Of a stretch of 8,963 nucleotides of DNA, positions 1-6,273 are shown one piece after another. Numbering within the stretch: the stretch's first letter is position 1; each line of letters begins with the position of its first letter. This DNA is from Lysobacterales bacterium UBA5700. GTDB lineage: Bacteria > Pseudomonadota > Gammaproteobacteria > Xanthomonadales > Xanthomonadaceae. The translations under genes and the position numbers were made by a program. The stretch is taken from assembly GCA_002420085.1 (NCBI GenBank), contig DIHI01000113.1:14262-23224 (forward strand), read 5' to 3'. The notes beneath the pieces were generated by a model. That model saw nothing but the letters and a program-made list of their open reading frames with translations. It did not search any database and was not told where the DNA came from.

Positions 1-432
1 GCTGCGACCGCACTGTCGGCCCAGCGCCTGTTCGGGGTGCCGATCGAGCATGCCCGCTACCTCAGTCTGTCCGACCTGCTGGCCCTGATCGCGGTCCAGT
101 ACCAGCATGCCGGACTGGAGCCACTGTGGCCGCTGATCGAGACTGCCCTGCTCGAACCGGATGCCGTGTGCTGGCTGGACGCCGCGCCCGAGCCGCTGCT
201 GCGCTGTGCCGGCGGCGTCGTGTCCATGGCGGTGATGAGTGCCGACGTCTGGTCCGCGCTGTGGGCCGATCCGGCGGCAACTCCGGGGTCGGAGCGCGGG
301 CAGGCGGATTACCGGCACTTCTGCAATCGCAGCCGGCAGATCGCGGCCGTGCTGCGCGCACATGGCATCGAACTGCGCGAATTGCCGTGTCGGGCCGGAC
401 AGGATCCGCGCCAGGTGCTGGTTTCGGACTGA
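1..432 (+). CDS. C-terminal part of an unrecognised protein (5' end outside window)
   Basis: The frame is open from base 1 and ends with TGA at 430-432, so the window holds only the last 143 residues. An in-frame GTG at 37 is a possible but unsupported start; the open frame before it suggests the gene begins upstream. The visible part is mostly soluble and Leu/Ala-rich, with tryptophans and cysteines (LLRCAGG, YRHFCNRS, LPCRAG). It has no obvious membrane segment and ends in a charged tail with a helix resembling SRQIAAVLRAHGIELRELP. I do not recognise the family and assign no function. It converges on the SPOR gene, 49 bp away, so the two are not in one operon. Coding is supported by the reading frame staying open with strong GC3 bias; a competing + strand frame over the same stretch shows no recognisable protein features. 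Confidence 0.6.
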   Translation, partial: AATALSAQRLFGVPIEHARYLSLSDLLALIAVQYQHAGLEPLWPLIETALLEPDAVCWLDAAPEPLLRCAGGVVSMAVMSADVWSALWADPAATPGSERGQADYRHFCNRSRQIAAVLRAHGIELRELPCRAGQDPRQVLVSD

Positions 433-455
433 GCGCTCGACGGCGGGCGCTGCGG

Positions 456-475
456 TCGGCGGTGCCGGCCGCCGA
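456..475. terminator. possible bidirectional terminator hairpin between convergent genes
   Basis: A perfect 7-bp inverted repeat (TCGGCGG at 456-462, CCGCCGA at 469-475) with a 6-base loop lies in the 49-bp gap between the two convergent stop codons. An outer 6-bp pair (CTGAGC 429-434 with GCTCAG 480-485) overlaps both stops. There is no T-run on either strand, so it is not a classical intrinsic terminator. The position is what makes it a candidate; in such GC-rich DNA, chance stems are common. Confidence 0.3.
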
Positions 476-481
476 GTGGGC

Positions 482-1060
482 TCAGCGCGCCCGGACCGCG
501 ATCGATTCGATGCCGAGGCCGCTCAGTCGAGATTTCGCGGCTTCCAGTGCCTGGGCCGAAGGGTAGGGGCCGAGGATCACCCGATACACGGTCCGGCCCT
601 GGACGCTGGCGGTTTCGATCCGGGCGACTTCACCGGCCAGGGCGATCCGGGCCTTGAGCTCATCGGCTCGGGCCGGGTCGCCGAACGAGCCGGCCTGCAA
701 CAGCAGGCGTTCGCCACCGCTCGGCGCCGGCATGGGTGCCGGTGTCGGGGTGGGCGCGGTCGGTTCGGGTTGCCGGGCCGCTTCGCGCTCGGCCTGGGCC
801 TTCTCGCGCAACTCGGCGTCGGGGATCTGCACTTCCCGGCCGGGCAGCAGTTCGTAGAAATCGAATCGCCGCTTCGGATCGGCCGGCGCCGTTGGCTGGG
901 GCGCTGGTTGCGACGGACTGCGCTGCGGTCCGGGCGCCAACCGATCGCTCAGTGCGAACCACAAGAACGCCAGGAAGCCGATCAGCAGACCGGCAAGCAG
1001 CACCATCCACCAGCGGATGCCGCCGTTGCGCCGGGCCTGTCTGCGCGTCTGTCGTGCCAT
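482..1060 (-). CDS. SPOR-domain, FtsN-like cell-envelope protein
   Basis: This 192-residue protein is predicted to be a bitopic inner-membrane protein. It has a short basic cytoplasmic tail (MARQTRRQARRNGG), one membrane helix at about 17-36, a Pro/Ala/Gln-rich periplasmic linker (about 42-115) and a C-terminal SPOR domain (about 117-190, containing LLLQAGSF and YRVILGPYPS). The FDFYELLP segment at 66-73 is typical of the FtsN-like proteins found next to argS in gammaproteobacteria. SPOR domains bind denuded peptidoglycan glycan at division septa, so a role in division or wall remodelling is likely; identity with FtsN itself is not proven. The start at 1060 was chosen because it overlaps the argS stop as TGATG, with GAGGA (1067-1071) six bases upstream. 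A longer frame to 1132 lies inside argS. It is probably co-transcribed and translationally coupled with argS. Confidence 0.9.
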   Translation of the reverse strand: MARQTRRQARRNGGIRWWMVLLAGLLIGFLAFLWFALSDRLAPGPQRSPSQPAPQPTAPADPKRRFDFYELLPGREVQIPDAELREKAQAEREAARQPEPTAPTPTPAPMPAPSGGERLLLQAGSFGDPARADELKARIALAGEVARIETASVQGRTVYRVILGPYPSAQALEAAKSRLSGLGIESIAVRAR

Positions 1061-2850
1061 CACATTTCCTCGGGTGCCGAAACACCCATCAGCGCCAGAC
1101 CGTTGGCGATCACCTGACGGGTTGCGGCACACAATCCGAGCCGGGCGTTGCGCAGTTCCTCGTCGGCGACCAGCAGTTGCTGGTCGTTGTAGAAGGCGTG
1201 GAAGCTGGCCGCCAGGCCGCGCAGGTAGTTGGCCACCTGCTGGGGTGCCCGGTTGCGTGCGGCCGAGAGTACCAGGTCGGGGAAGTCCATCACTTCATTG
1301 AGCAGGTCGTGTTCGGATTTCTCGACCAGCCTGGCCCGCGCCGCTTCGGCGGCGCTGCGATTGAAGGTCCACTGGCGCTCGGTCAATTGTCGGAACACCG
1401 AGCAGATCCGGGCATGGGCGTACTGCACGTAATAGACCGGGTTGTCGTTGCTGTGCTTCTTGGCCAGGTCGAGATCGAAATCGAGGTGCTGGTCGTTGCC
1501 GCGCATCACGTAGAAGTAGCGCGCCGCGTCCGGGCCGACCTCCTCCCGCAGTTGCCGCAAGGTGACGAAGCTGCCGGCGCGGGTGGACATCTGGACCCGC
1601 TCGCCGCTGCGGAACAGGATGGCGAACTGGACCAGCAGGATCTCGATGCGGGCCGGGTCCAGGCCGAGGCCGATCGCGCCGGCACGGATGCGGGCGATGT
1701 AGCCGTGGTGGTCGGCGCCCCAGATGTAGATCGCCCGCTCGAAACCGCGCTCGAACTTGCTCAGCAGATAGCCGAGATCGGAGGCGAAATAGGTGGTGAC
1801 GCCATTGTCGCGTATGACCACGCGGTCCTTGTCGTCGCCGAAGTCGGTCGAGCGGAACCAGGTTGCGCCGTCGCGCTCGTAGAGGTGGCCCTTGGTGCGC
1901 AGCATGGTGATCGCCCGCTCGACGTAGCCGTCGGTCATCAGCGAGCGCTCCGAGAAGAAGCTGTCGTGCCGGACGCCGAAGCCGGCCAGATCGTCGCGGA
2001 TGTCGCCCAGGCACCATTCCAGCCCGGTCCGGAATACCAGGGCGTAGTCGTCCGCGCCGAGCAGGGCCTTGGCACGGACGATCAGGGCATCGACGTGGGC
2101 TTCCTTGTCGCCACCCTGCGCTTCATCGGCGGGCAGGCCGTCCTGCACATCCAGTGCGGTGTGGCGCAGGCGGTCGCCCTCGCGCTCGCGCAGTTCGCGG
2201 GCGATCTCGACCACGTAGTCGCCCTTGTAGCCGTTGTCCGGGAAGCGCACGATGATGCCGCCCAGTTCGAGATAGCGCAGCCAGACGCTGATCGCCAGGA
2301 TGTCCATCTGGCGTCCGGCGTCGTTGACGTAGTATTCGCGCTGAATCCGGTGGCCGGCCCATTCCAGCAGGTTGGCCAGCGAGGCGCCGAAGGCCGCGCC
2401 GCGACCATGGCCGACGTGCAGCGGACCGTTCGGGTTGGCGGAAACGAATTCCACCGTCACCGGCTCGGCGCTGTCGGCGGGCTGACGGCCGTAGTCGGGG
2501 CCGAGTTCGAGCACCCGGCGGATCACCCCGAGCCGACAGCCGGCACTGAGGTGGAAATTGATGAAGCCGGGGCCGGCGATCTCGACCTTGGCCAGATGAT
2601 GCGATTCGGGCAATTGCTCCAGGATCGCCTCGGCCAGCTTGCGGGGCGGCATGCCGGCGGATTTCGCCAGCACCATGGCGGCGTTGCAGGCATAGTCGCC
2701 ATGACCCTGAACCCGGCTGCGTTCGACCTCGAACTGGAGCGTGGCCGGATCGAAGTCGAGTTTCTTGTGGCGGCGGAGGTCCAGCAGGGCCTGGACGACG
2801 AGTTCCCTCAGATGGTCTTTCACGGGGCGTGTCGGCGTAAAAACCTCCAT
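1060..2850 (-). CDS. argS: arginyl-tRNA synthetase (class I)
   Basis: Charges tRNA-Arg with arginine using ATP in the cytoplasm. From the chosen start the protein is 596 residues, within the usual 560-600. The N-terminal additive domain (KDHLRELVVQALLDL, HGDYACNAAMVLAK) is followed by the HIGH motif as HVGHGRG (about 145-151), the YYVNDAGRQ segment, YIWGADHHGY, the degenerate KMSKS loop typical of ArgS (QMSTRAG, about 420-426), and the DALR anticodon-binding domain (NPVYYVQYAHARI). It ends in the characteristic LMGVSAPEEM. The start is uncertain. ATG at 2850 gives a short extra leader (MEVFTPTRP) before the family-typical KDHLREL; GTG at 2823 would give the canonical N-terminus; ATGs at 2862 and 2949 would give longer leaders. 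No start has an ideal ribosome site: the best Shine-Dalgarno (GGAGG, 2844-2848) lies just inside the ATG at 2850 and 20 bases before the GTG. The gene is divergent from the TonB operon and followed directly by the SPOR gene. Confidence 0.96.
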   Translation of the reverse strand: MEVFTPTRPVKDHLRELVVQALLDLRRHKKLDFDPATLQFEVERSRVQGHGDYACNAAMVLAKSAGMPPRKLAEAILEQLPESHHLAKVEIAGPGFINFHLSAGCRLGVIRRVLELGPDYGRQPADSAEPVTVEFVSANPNGPLHVGHGRGAAFGASLANLLEWAGHRIQREYYVNDAGRQMDILAISVWLRYLELGGIIVRFPDNGYKGDYVVEIARELREREGDRLRHTALDVQDGLPADEAQGGDKEAHVDALIVRAKALLGADDYALVFRTGLEWCLGDIRDDLAGFGVRHDSFFSERSLMTDGYVERAITMLRTKGHLYERDGATWFRSTDFGDDKDRVVIRDNGVTTYFASDLGYLLSKFERGFERAIYIWGADHHGYIARIRAGAIGLGLDPARIEILLVQFAILFRSGERVQMSTRAGSFVTLRQLREEVGPDAARYFYVMRGNDQHLDFDLDLAKKHSNDNPVYYVQYAHARICSVFRQLTERQWTFNRSAAEAARARLVEKSEHDLLNEVMDFPDLVLSAARNRAPQQVANYLRGLAASFHAFYNDQQLLVADEELRNARLGLCAATRQVIANGLALMGVSAPEEM

Positions 2851-2942
2851 TGTAGCCGGCATTGCCGGTCCCGGCGGTGGCCGGCCTGGGCCGTCGCCCG
2901 GGCGGAGATGCCGGCGTTCGCTCGCGCCGGATAGCCGGTGCG
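2851..2942. other. argS upstream region with GC-rich inverted repeat
   Basis: This non-coding stretch between argS and the Pho box is very GC-rich. It contains a 6-bp inverted repeat (CCGGCG 2911-2916, CGCCGG 2925-2930, 8-base loop) and several GCCGG repeats that could fold in the argS leader. I find no convincing -35/-10 pair for argS. An in-frame extension of argS to an ATG at 2949 crosses it, but that translation (Pro/Gly/Arg-rich) looks non-coding. Confidence 0.35.
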
Positions 2943-2960
2943 GTGTCATAAATCGGTCAT
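2943..2960 (+). promoter_or_regulatory. Pho box (PhoB-binding site) for the TonB operon
   Basis: The 18 bases GTGTCATAAATCGGTCAT match the E. coli Pho box consensus CTGTCATAWAWCTGTCAY at 16 positions. Only the first C (G here) and the T of the second repeat (G here) differ. The two 7-bp direct repeats are 11 bp apart with the expected AT-rich spacer between them, unusual in this GC-rich window. The orientation reads toward the rightward operon, and a -10-like hexamer starts exactly 10 bp after its end, as in pstS-type promoters where the Pho box replaces the -35. PhoB is the response regulator activated by phosphate limitation. Binding itself is inferred. Confidence 0.72.
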
Positions 2961-2964
2961 CGGT

Positions 2965-2971
2965 CGGTCAT
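2965..2971 (+). repeat. third Pho-box-like half unit (CGGTCAT)
   Basis: CGGTCAT recurs exactly 11 bp after the second Pho-box repeat (2954-2960), so GTCAT occurs at 2945, 2956 and 2967. Some PhoB promoters carry extra half units. This one overlaps the first base of the proposed -10 and is followed by a GC-poorer TATCC, so it may instead be part of the core promoter or chance. Confidence 0.4.
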
Positions 2972-2976
2972 ATCCT
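2971..2976 (+). promoter_or_regulatory. candidate -10 element of the PhoB-dependent promoter
   Basis: TATCCT matches TATAAT at 4 of 6 positions and begins 10 bp downstream of the Pho box. No -35 hexamer is present at 16-18 bp, consistent with an activator-dependent promoter. A transcription start near 2983 would give a leader of roughly 55 bases before the first gene. Confidence 0.5.
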
Positions 2977-3038
2977 GACCACCGTCGGCATCCGACCGGT
3001 GCCCCGCGTGTCTGAATCCCTCCGGAGACCCCACCCCA

Positions 3039-3818
3039 ATGCCTCGCCACTACGTGTACCGCCTCTGGGTGGCCACGCTGGCCGTGCCGCTCGCCCTGCT
3101 GCCGGTCGTTGCCATCGCCCAGGACGACCCGCTCGCCCAGCGCCTGATCGAACTTCGCGGCGAAGTGGAGCGCATCAATGGCGAACTGGAACTGTTGCGC
3201 GAGGAGCAGCGCACCACCCTGGCTGGCCTCAATGCCCAGCGCGCCGAATTGACCGCCAGCCTGGAGCGCCAGCAACGGGTGGCGCGTGAGCTGCGCGAGA
3301 AGCGCGCAGCGGCCGAGCAGGCACAGGCCGAGATCGGCCTCGAAGGCGATGCGCTCAAGCCGATCCTGCTGGCCAAGATCGCGGCGCTGCGCACCCAGGT
3401 CGCAGCGGGTGTGCCGTTCAAGATCGAGGAGCGGCTGGGCGAACTGGATCGCTTCGTGGTCCAGATCGAGAGCGGGGCGATCCCGCCGCAGCGCGCCGTG
3501 AATCGGCTGTGGGCACTGTACGAAGACGAATTCCGGCTGACCCGCGAGAACAGCCTGCATCGCCAGACCATCACCGTCGATGGCTGGAAGATGCTGGCCG
3601 ACGTGGCCAAGCTCGGCACCATGGCGCTGTACTTCCAGACCACCGATGGCCAGGTCGGTCAGGCGGTGCGCACCGGCGCCGGTGACACCTGGCAGTGGCA
3701 GCGGCTGACCGACAGCGCCGACGTGGCGCGCATCGAGGCCCTGTTCGACGCGCTGCGCAAGCAGATTCGCCAGGGCTACTTCGAGTTGCCGATCGTGGCG
3801 ATCGGAGGTGGCCAATGA
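3039..3818 (+). CDS. DUF3450 family periplasmic protein of a TonB2-type system
   Basis: This 259-residue protein is predicted to be exported. It has a signal peptide (1-27, cleavage after AIA), a long charged heptad-rich coiled coil (about 32-105), and a C-terminal region typical of DUF3450 (VPFKIEERLGEL at 125-136, NRLWALYEDE, LGTMALYFQTTDG at 192-204, closing on FELPIV). Proteins of this family are regularly encoded at the head of TonB2-type operons beside long and short ExbB proteins; their molecular role is not established. A periplasmic scaffold contacting the long ExbB or the cell wall is a reasonable inference from the coiled coil. The start is supported by GGAG at 3024-3027 (11 bases upstream) and by the signal peptide. 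The gene is first in the operon, directly behind the Pho box promoter, and its stop overlaps the next start as ATGA. Confidence 0.88.
   Translation: MPRHYVYRLWVATLAVPLALLPVVAIAQDDPLAQRLIELRGEVERINGELELLREEQRTTLAGLNAQRAELTASLERQQRVARELREKRAAAEQAQAEIGLEGDALKPILLAKIAALRTQVAAGVPFKIEERLGELDRFVVQIESGAIPPQRAVNRLWALYEDEFRLTRENSLHRQTITVDGWKMLADVAKLGTMALYFQTTDGQVGQAVRTGAGDTWQWQRLTDSADVARIEALFDALRKQIRQGYFELPIVAIGGGQ
3804..3808 (+). promoter_or_regulatory. Shine-Dalgarno site fixing the long ExbB start
   Basis: GGAGG lies inside the end of the DUF3450 gene, six bases before the ATG at 3815. Together with the ATGA overlap and the signal peptide that follows, it selects this start over the longer open frame reaching back to 3695. 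Confidence 0.8.
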
Positions 3819-5227
3819 ATCGGCTTTCGACCGCCGGACTGCTGGTCAGTCTGTTGTTCGCGGGCGTGGCCGGCGCCCAGGATGGCGTGCCGACCACCGC
3901 GCCCGCCCCCGAGCCGCCGGCTGCCGCGCCGGCACCGCAGGTCGCGCTGGAGCAGGCGTACAAGCGCGAATTCGCCTTTCTCGAAGCGCAGAAGCGTGAG
4001 CTGACCGCTCGCATCGAGCAGACCCGGACGCGCTTCGAGGCCGATCGTACCCGCCTGGAGGCCGAGATCGGTCGTCTGGAAGCGGGCGCGCTGGCGGCCA
4101 AGTCCGAGGCCGAATCACTCAGCGACCAACTGCTGCTGATCGAGCAGCGCGAGCAGAGCCTGATCGAGAACACCGAACTGCTGGACGTGACCTTCGAGCA
4201 GGCCCGCGCCACCCTCGGCGGCTTCGGGATCACCGCACTCGATGATCAGCAGTTCCAGGCGGCCGACCCGAGCCAGCGCCTGGACACGGTGTTCGACACC
4301 GCGCTCGCTGCCCTGACCGACTTCGGTCGCCTGCGCAGTGAAGCCGGCGTGTTCTATCTGGCCGATGGCAGCGAAGTGCGCGGTACGATCATCCGCTTCG
4401 GCAACATCGCCGCCTTCGGTGTCAGCAAGGACGGTTCCGGCGCGCTGGCACCGGCCGGCGGCGGTCGCTTCCGGCTGTGGGCGGCGCCAGCGGCAGCCAG
4501 TGCCGAGGCCCTGGCGGCGGGCACGCTGCCCTCGCCGATGCAGGTCTATCTGTTCGAGAACGCCAATGCTGCTGTCTCCGATCCGGAGGTCAAGACCCTG
4601 TGGGGCGAGATCGCCAAGGGCGGCCTGATCGGTTACATCATCGTCGCGCTTGGCCTGCTGGCGCTCGGGCTGGTGCTGGCGCGCAGCGTATTCCTGAAGA
4701 ACGCCGGTGCCGCGATCGCGCCGATCATCGATGGCGTGGCGCGCGAACTCGGTGCTGGCCGCACCGACAATGCGATCGCCGCTGCCAAGCGCTTCAAGGG
4801 ATCGGCTGCGCGGGTGGTGACCGCCGCCCTGCGCAACATCGACCGCGACCGCGAGCATCTCGAAGACATCGTCTCCGAGTCGATCCTGCACGAGTCCAGC
4901 CATCTCAGTCGATTCGGCACCTTCATCCTGATGATCGCTGCCGTCGCGCCCCTGCTCGGCCTGCTCGGCACGGTGACCGGCATGATCCAGACTTTCGATG
5001 TCATCACCGAATTCGGCACCTCCGATCCCAAGCTGCTGTCCGGCGGCATCGCCACCGCCCTGGTGACCACTCAGTTGGGTCTGATGGTGGCGATTCCGGT
5101 GCTGCTGCTCGGCAACCTGCTCAACGGCTGGGCCGAGCGGATCAAGGACGACATGGAGAAGGCCGCGTTGAAGGTGGTCAACCTCTACCAGGACGCGCAA
5201 CTGGCGGCTGCGCGTCGGTCGGCCTGA
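3815..5227 (+). CDS. long ExbB/MotA/TolQ-family protein with periplasmic coiled coil (TtpC-like)
   Basis: This 470-residue protein is about twice the size of ordinary ExbB. A signal peptide (1-21, AGA|Q) and Pro/Ala linker lead into a coiled coil (about 45-118) and a periplasmic domain (about 120-265, with YLADGSEVRGTIIRFGNIAAFGVS). The C-terminal half is a MotA/TolQ/ExbB channel domain with membrane helices at about 270-289, 368-392 (APLLGLLGTVTGMIQTF) and 410-436 (GGIATALVTTQLGLMVAIP). This architecture matches TtpC, the extra component that Vibrio TonB2 systems require. It probably sits in the inner membrane with the short ExbB and ExbD, reaching through the periplasm toward DUF3450, TonB or the wall. 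It is translationally coupled to the DUF3450 gene; the next start is 13 bp after its stop. The assignment to the family is firm; the TtpC equivalence rests on architecture and gene order. Confidence 0.92.
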   Translation: MNRLSTAGLLVSLLFAGVAGAQDGVPTTAPAPEPPAAAPAPQVALEQAYKREFAFLEAQKRELTARIEQTRTRFEADRTRLEAEIGRLEAGALAAKSEAESLSDQLLLIEQREQSLIENTELLDVTFEQARATLGGFGITALDDQQFQAADPSQRLDTVFDTALAALTDFGRLRSEAGVFYLADGSEVRGTIIRFGNIAAFGVSKDGSGALAPAGGGRFRLWAAPAAASAEALAAGTLPSPMQVYLFENANAAVSDPEVKTLWGEIAKGGLIGYIIVALGLLALGLVLARSVFLKNAGAAIAPIIDGVARELGAGRTDNAIAAAKRFKGSAARVVTAALRNIDRDREHLEDIVSESILHESSHLSRFGTFILMIAAVAPLLGLLGTVTGMIQTFDVITEFGTSDPKLLSGGIATALVTTQLGLMVAIPVLLLGNLLNGWAERIKDDMEKAALKVVNLYQDAQLAAARRSA

Positions 5228-5240
5228 GCGCGAGCGGATC

Positions 5241-5852
5241 ATGATCAGCGGCGGCTCGGCCCACTGGTACGACGCGCTCGGCGGTTACCTGAGCAGTGGT
5301 GGCGTGGTGATGCCGCCCCTGCTGCTGGCCACCGCCCTGCTGTGGTACGCCATCGGCACCCGCTGGGCGCTGCTGCGTCGCGGCAGCACCAGCAATGTCC
5401 GGGTGCTGATCAAGCGCTACGCCGACGGTCGTCGGCAATCGGTCGAGGGCATCATCGACGAGGCGATCGTGCGTGGCCTGAAACTGCGTGAGGCCGGTGT
5501 GCCGGACCTGCGCCGTCGGCTCGACGATGCCTTCGGCGATTTCGATGGTCTGCTCAGGCGGCACGCCACCCTGATCACCTCGCTGGTCGGCATCGCGCCC
5601 ATGCTCGGCCTGCTCGGCACGGTGATGGGCATGATCGTCACCTTCGAGTCGCTCGGCGACATGACGATGTTCTCGCAATCCGGCGGCATCGCCTCCGGTA
5701 TCGCCACGGCGCTGTTCACCACCCAGATGGGTCTGGTGGTGGCGGTGCCGGGCCTGATCGCCAAGACCGTGCTTGATCGTCGCGCCGAACGCCTGGCCGG
5801 CGATCTGGCGCAGATCAAGGACATTCTCGTCGCCCCCGTGCAACCAGGCTGA
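5241..5852 (+). CDS. exbB: ExbB-family proton channel subunit (short form)
   Basis: This 203-residue inner-membrane protein has the normal ExbB length and three membrane helices: about 21-41, 112-134 (VGIAPMLGLLGTVMGMIVTF) and 150-176 (IASGIATALFTTQMGLVVAVP). The cytoplasmic loop (about 45-108) is charged. ExbB forms the pentameric channel around an ExbD dimer that converts proton-motive force into TonB movement. Helices 2 and 3 closely resemble those of the upstream long ExbB, showing that the two are paralogues. The upstream gene supplies only a weak purine-rich site (GAGCGGA, 5232-5238 region) before ATG 5241. ExbD begins 4 bp after its stop. Confidence 0.93.
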   Translation: MISGGSAHWYDALGGYLSSGGVVMPPLLLATALLWYAIGTRWALLRRGSTSNVRVLIKRYADGRRQSVEGIIDEAIVRGLKLREAGVPDLRRRLDDAFGDFDGLLRRHATLITSLVGIAPMLGLLGTVMGMIVTFESLGDMTMFSQSGGIASGIATALFTTQMGLVVAVPGLIAKTVLDRRAERLAGDLAQIKDILVAPVQPG

Positions 5853-5856
5853 ACCC

Positions 5857-6270
5857 ATGCTCAGACGCCGACAGACCAAGGCCGCCGAGGGCGCCGTCGA
5901 TCTCACCCCGATGATCGACATGACCTTCATCCTGCTGATCTTCTTCATGGTCAGCACCACCTTCGTCAAGGACATGAAGCTCGACATCGACCGGCCGGGC
6001 GCCAAGACCCAGCAGGTCGCCTCGACCAAGGCGATCCGGCTGTACATCGACAAGGCCGGTGAGGTCTACCTCGATGGTGAGCCGGTGCGGGTGTGGGCGA
6101 TTCAGGGTCGGCTGCGCGATCAGTTGCGCGCATCGACCGGCAAATCGGTCCTGGTGGTGACCGACGAGGCGGTGCCTTCGGGACGTCTGGTCGAAGTGGT
6201 CGATCAGGCCCGGCTGGCCGGCGCCGAGGATGTCGGCGTGGCCACCGTCGCCGAAGCCGGCGAGGGCTGA
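5857..6270 (+). CDS. exbD: ExbD-family biopolymer transport protein
   Basis: This 137-residue protein has a short basic cytoplasmic tail, one membrane helix (about 17-37) and a periplasmic domain. The DLTPMIDMTFILLIFFM motif carries the aspartate (D21) equivalent to the proton-carrying Asp25 of E. coli ExbD, so the channel should be functional. The periplasmic part shows the usual fold elements (AIRLYIDKAGEVYLDGEPV, VLVVTDEAVPSGRLVEVVDQARLAGAEDVGVAT). The start at 5857 was preferred over an in-frame codon at 5773 because it places the basic tail directly before the helix, follows the ExbB stop by 4 bp and has AGG about 8 bases upstream. The TonB gene starts 3 bp after its stop. Confidence 0.95.
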   Translation: MLRRRQTKAAEGAVDLTPMIDMTFILLIFFMVSTTFVKDMKLDIDRPGAKTQQVASTKAIRLYIDKAGEVYLDGEPVRVWAIQGRLRDQLRASTGKSVLVVTDEAVPSGRLVEVVDQARLAGAEDVGVATVAEAGEG

Positions 6271-6273
6271 TCG

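Noticed and set aside
2911..2930. Attenuator or terminator hairpin in the argS leader
   Set aside because: Only 6 bp with an 8-base loop and no T-run on either strand; such stems are expected by chance in this base composition.
736..2934. 732-residue rightward open frame antisense to argS and the SPOR gene
   Set aside because: It is the mirror frame of a conserved argS; GC-rich codon use removes stops on the opposite strand. The translation has no recognisable domain.
2851..2949. N-terminal extension of argS to ATG 2949
   Set aside because: It would place the start within the Pho box, adds a Pro/Gly/Arg-rich leader unlike any ArgS N-terminus, and lacks a ribosome site.
2941..2990. Fur box in front of the TonB operon
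   Set aside because: No GATAATGAT-type hexamer repeats are present; the AT-rich bases are fully accounted for by the Pho box spacer.
2946..3818. 289-residue leftward open frame covering the DUF3450 gene and the promoter region
   Set aside because: It would run antisense through a signal-peptide-bearing conserved protein; no recognisable motifs.
4115..5242. 375-residue leftward open frame across the long ExbB gene
   Set aside because: Composition is His/Gln/Arg-rich antisense sequence without hydrophobic core or motifs, while the opposite strand encodes clear ExbB membrane helices.
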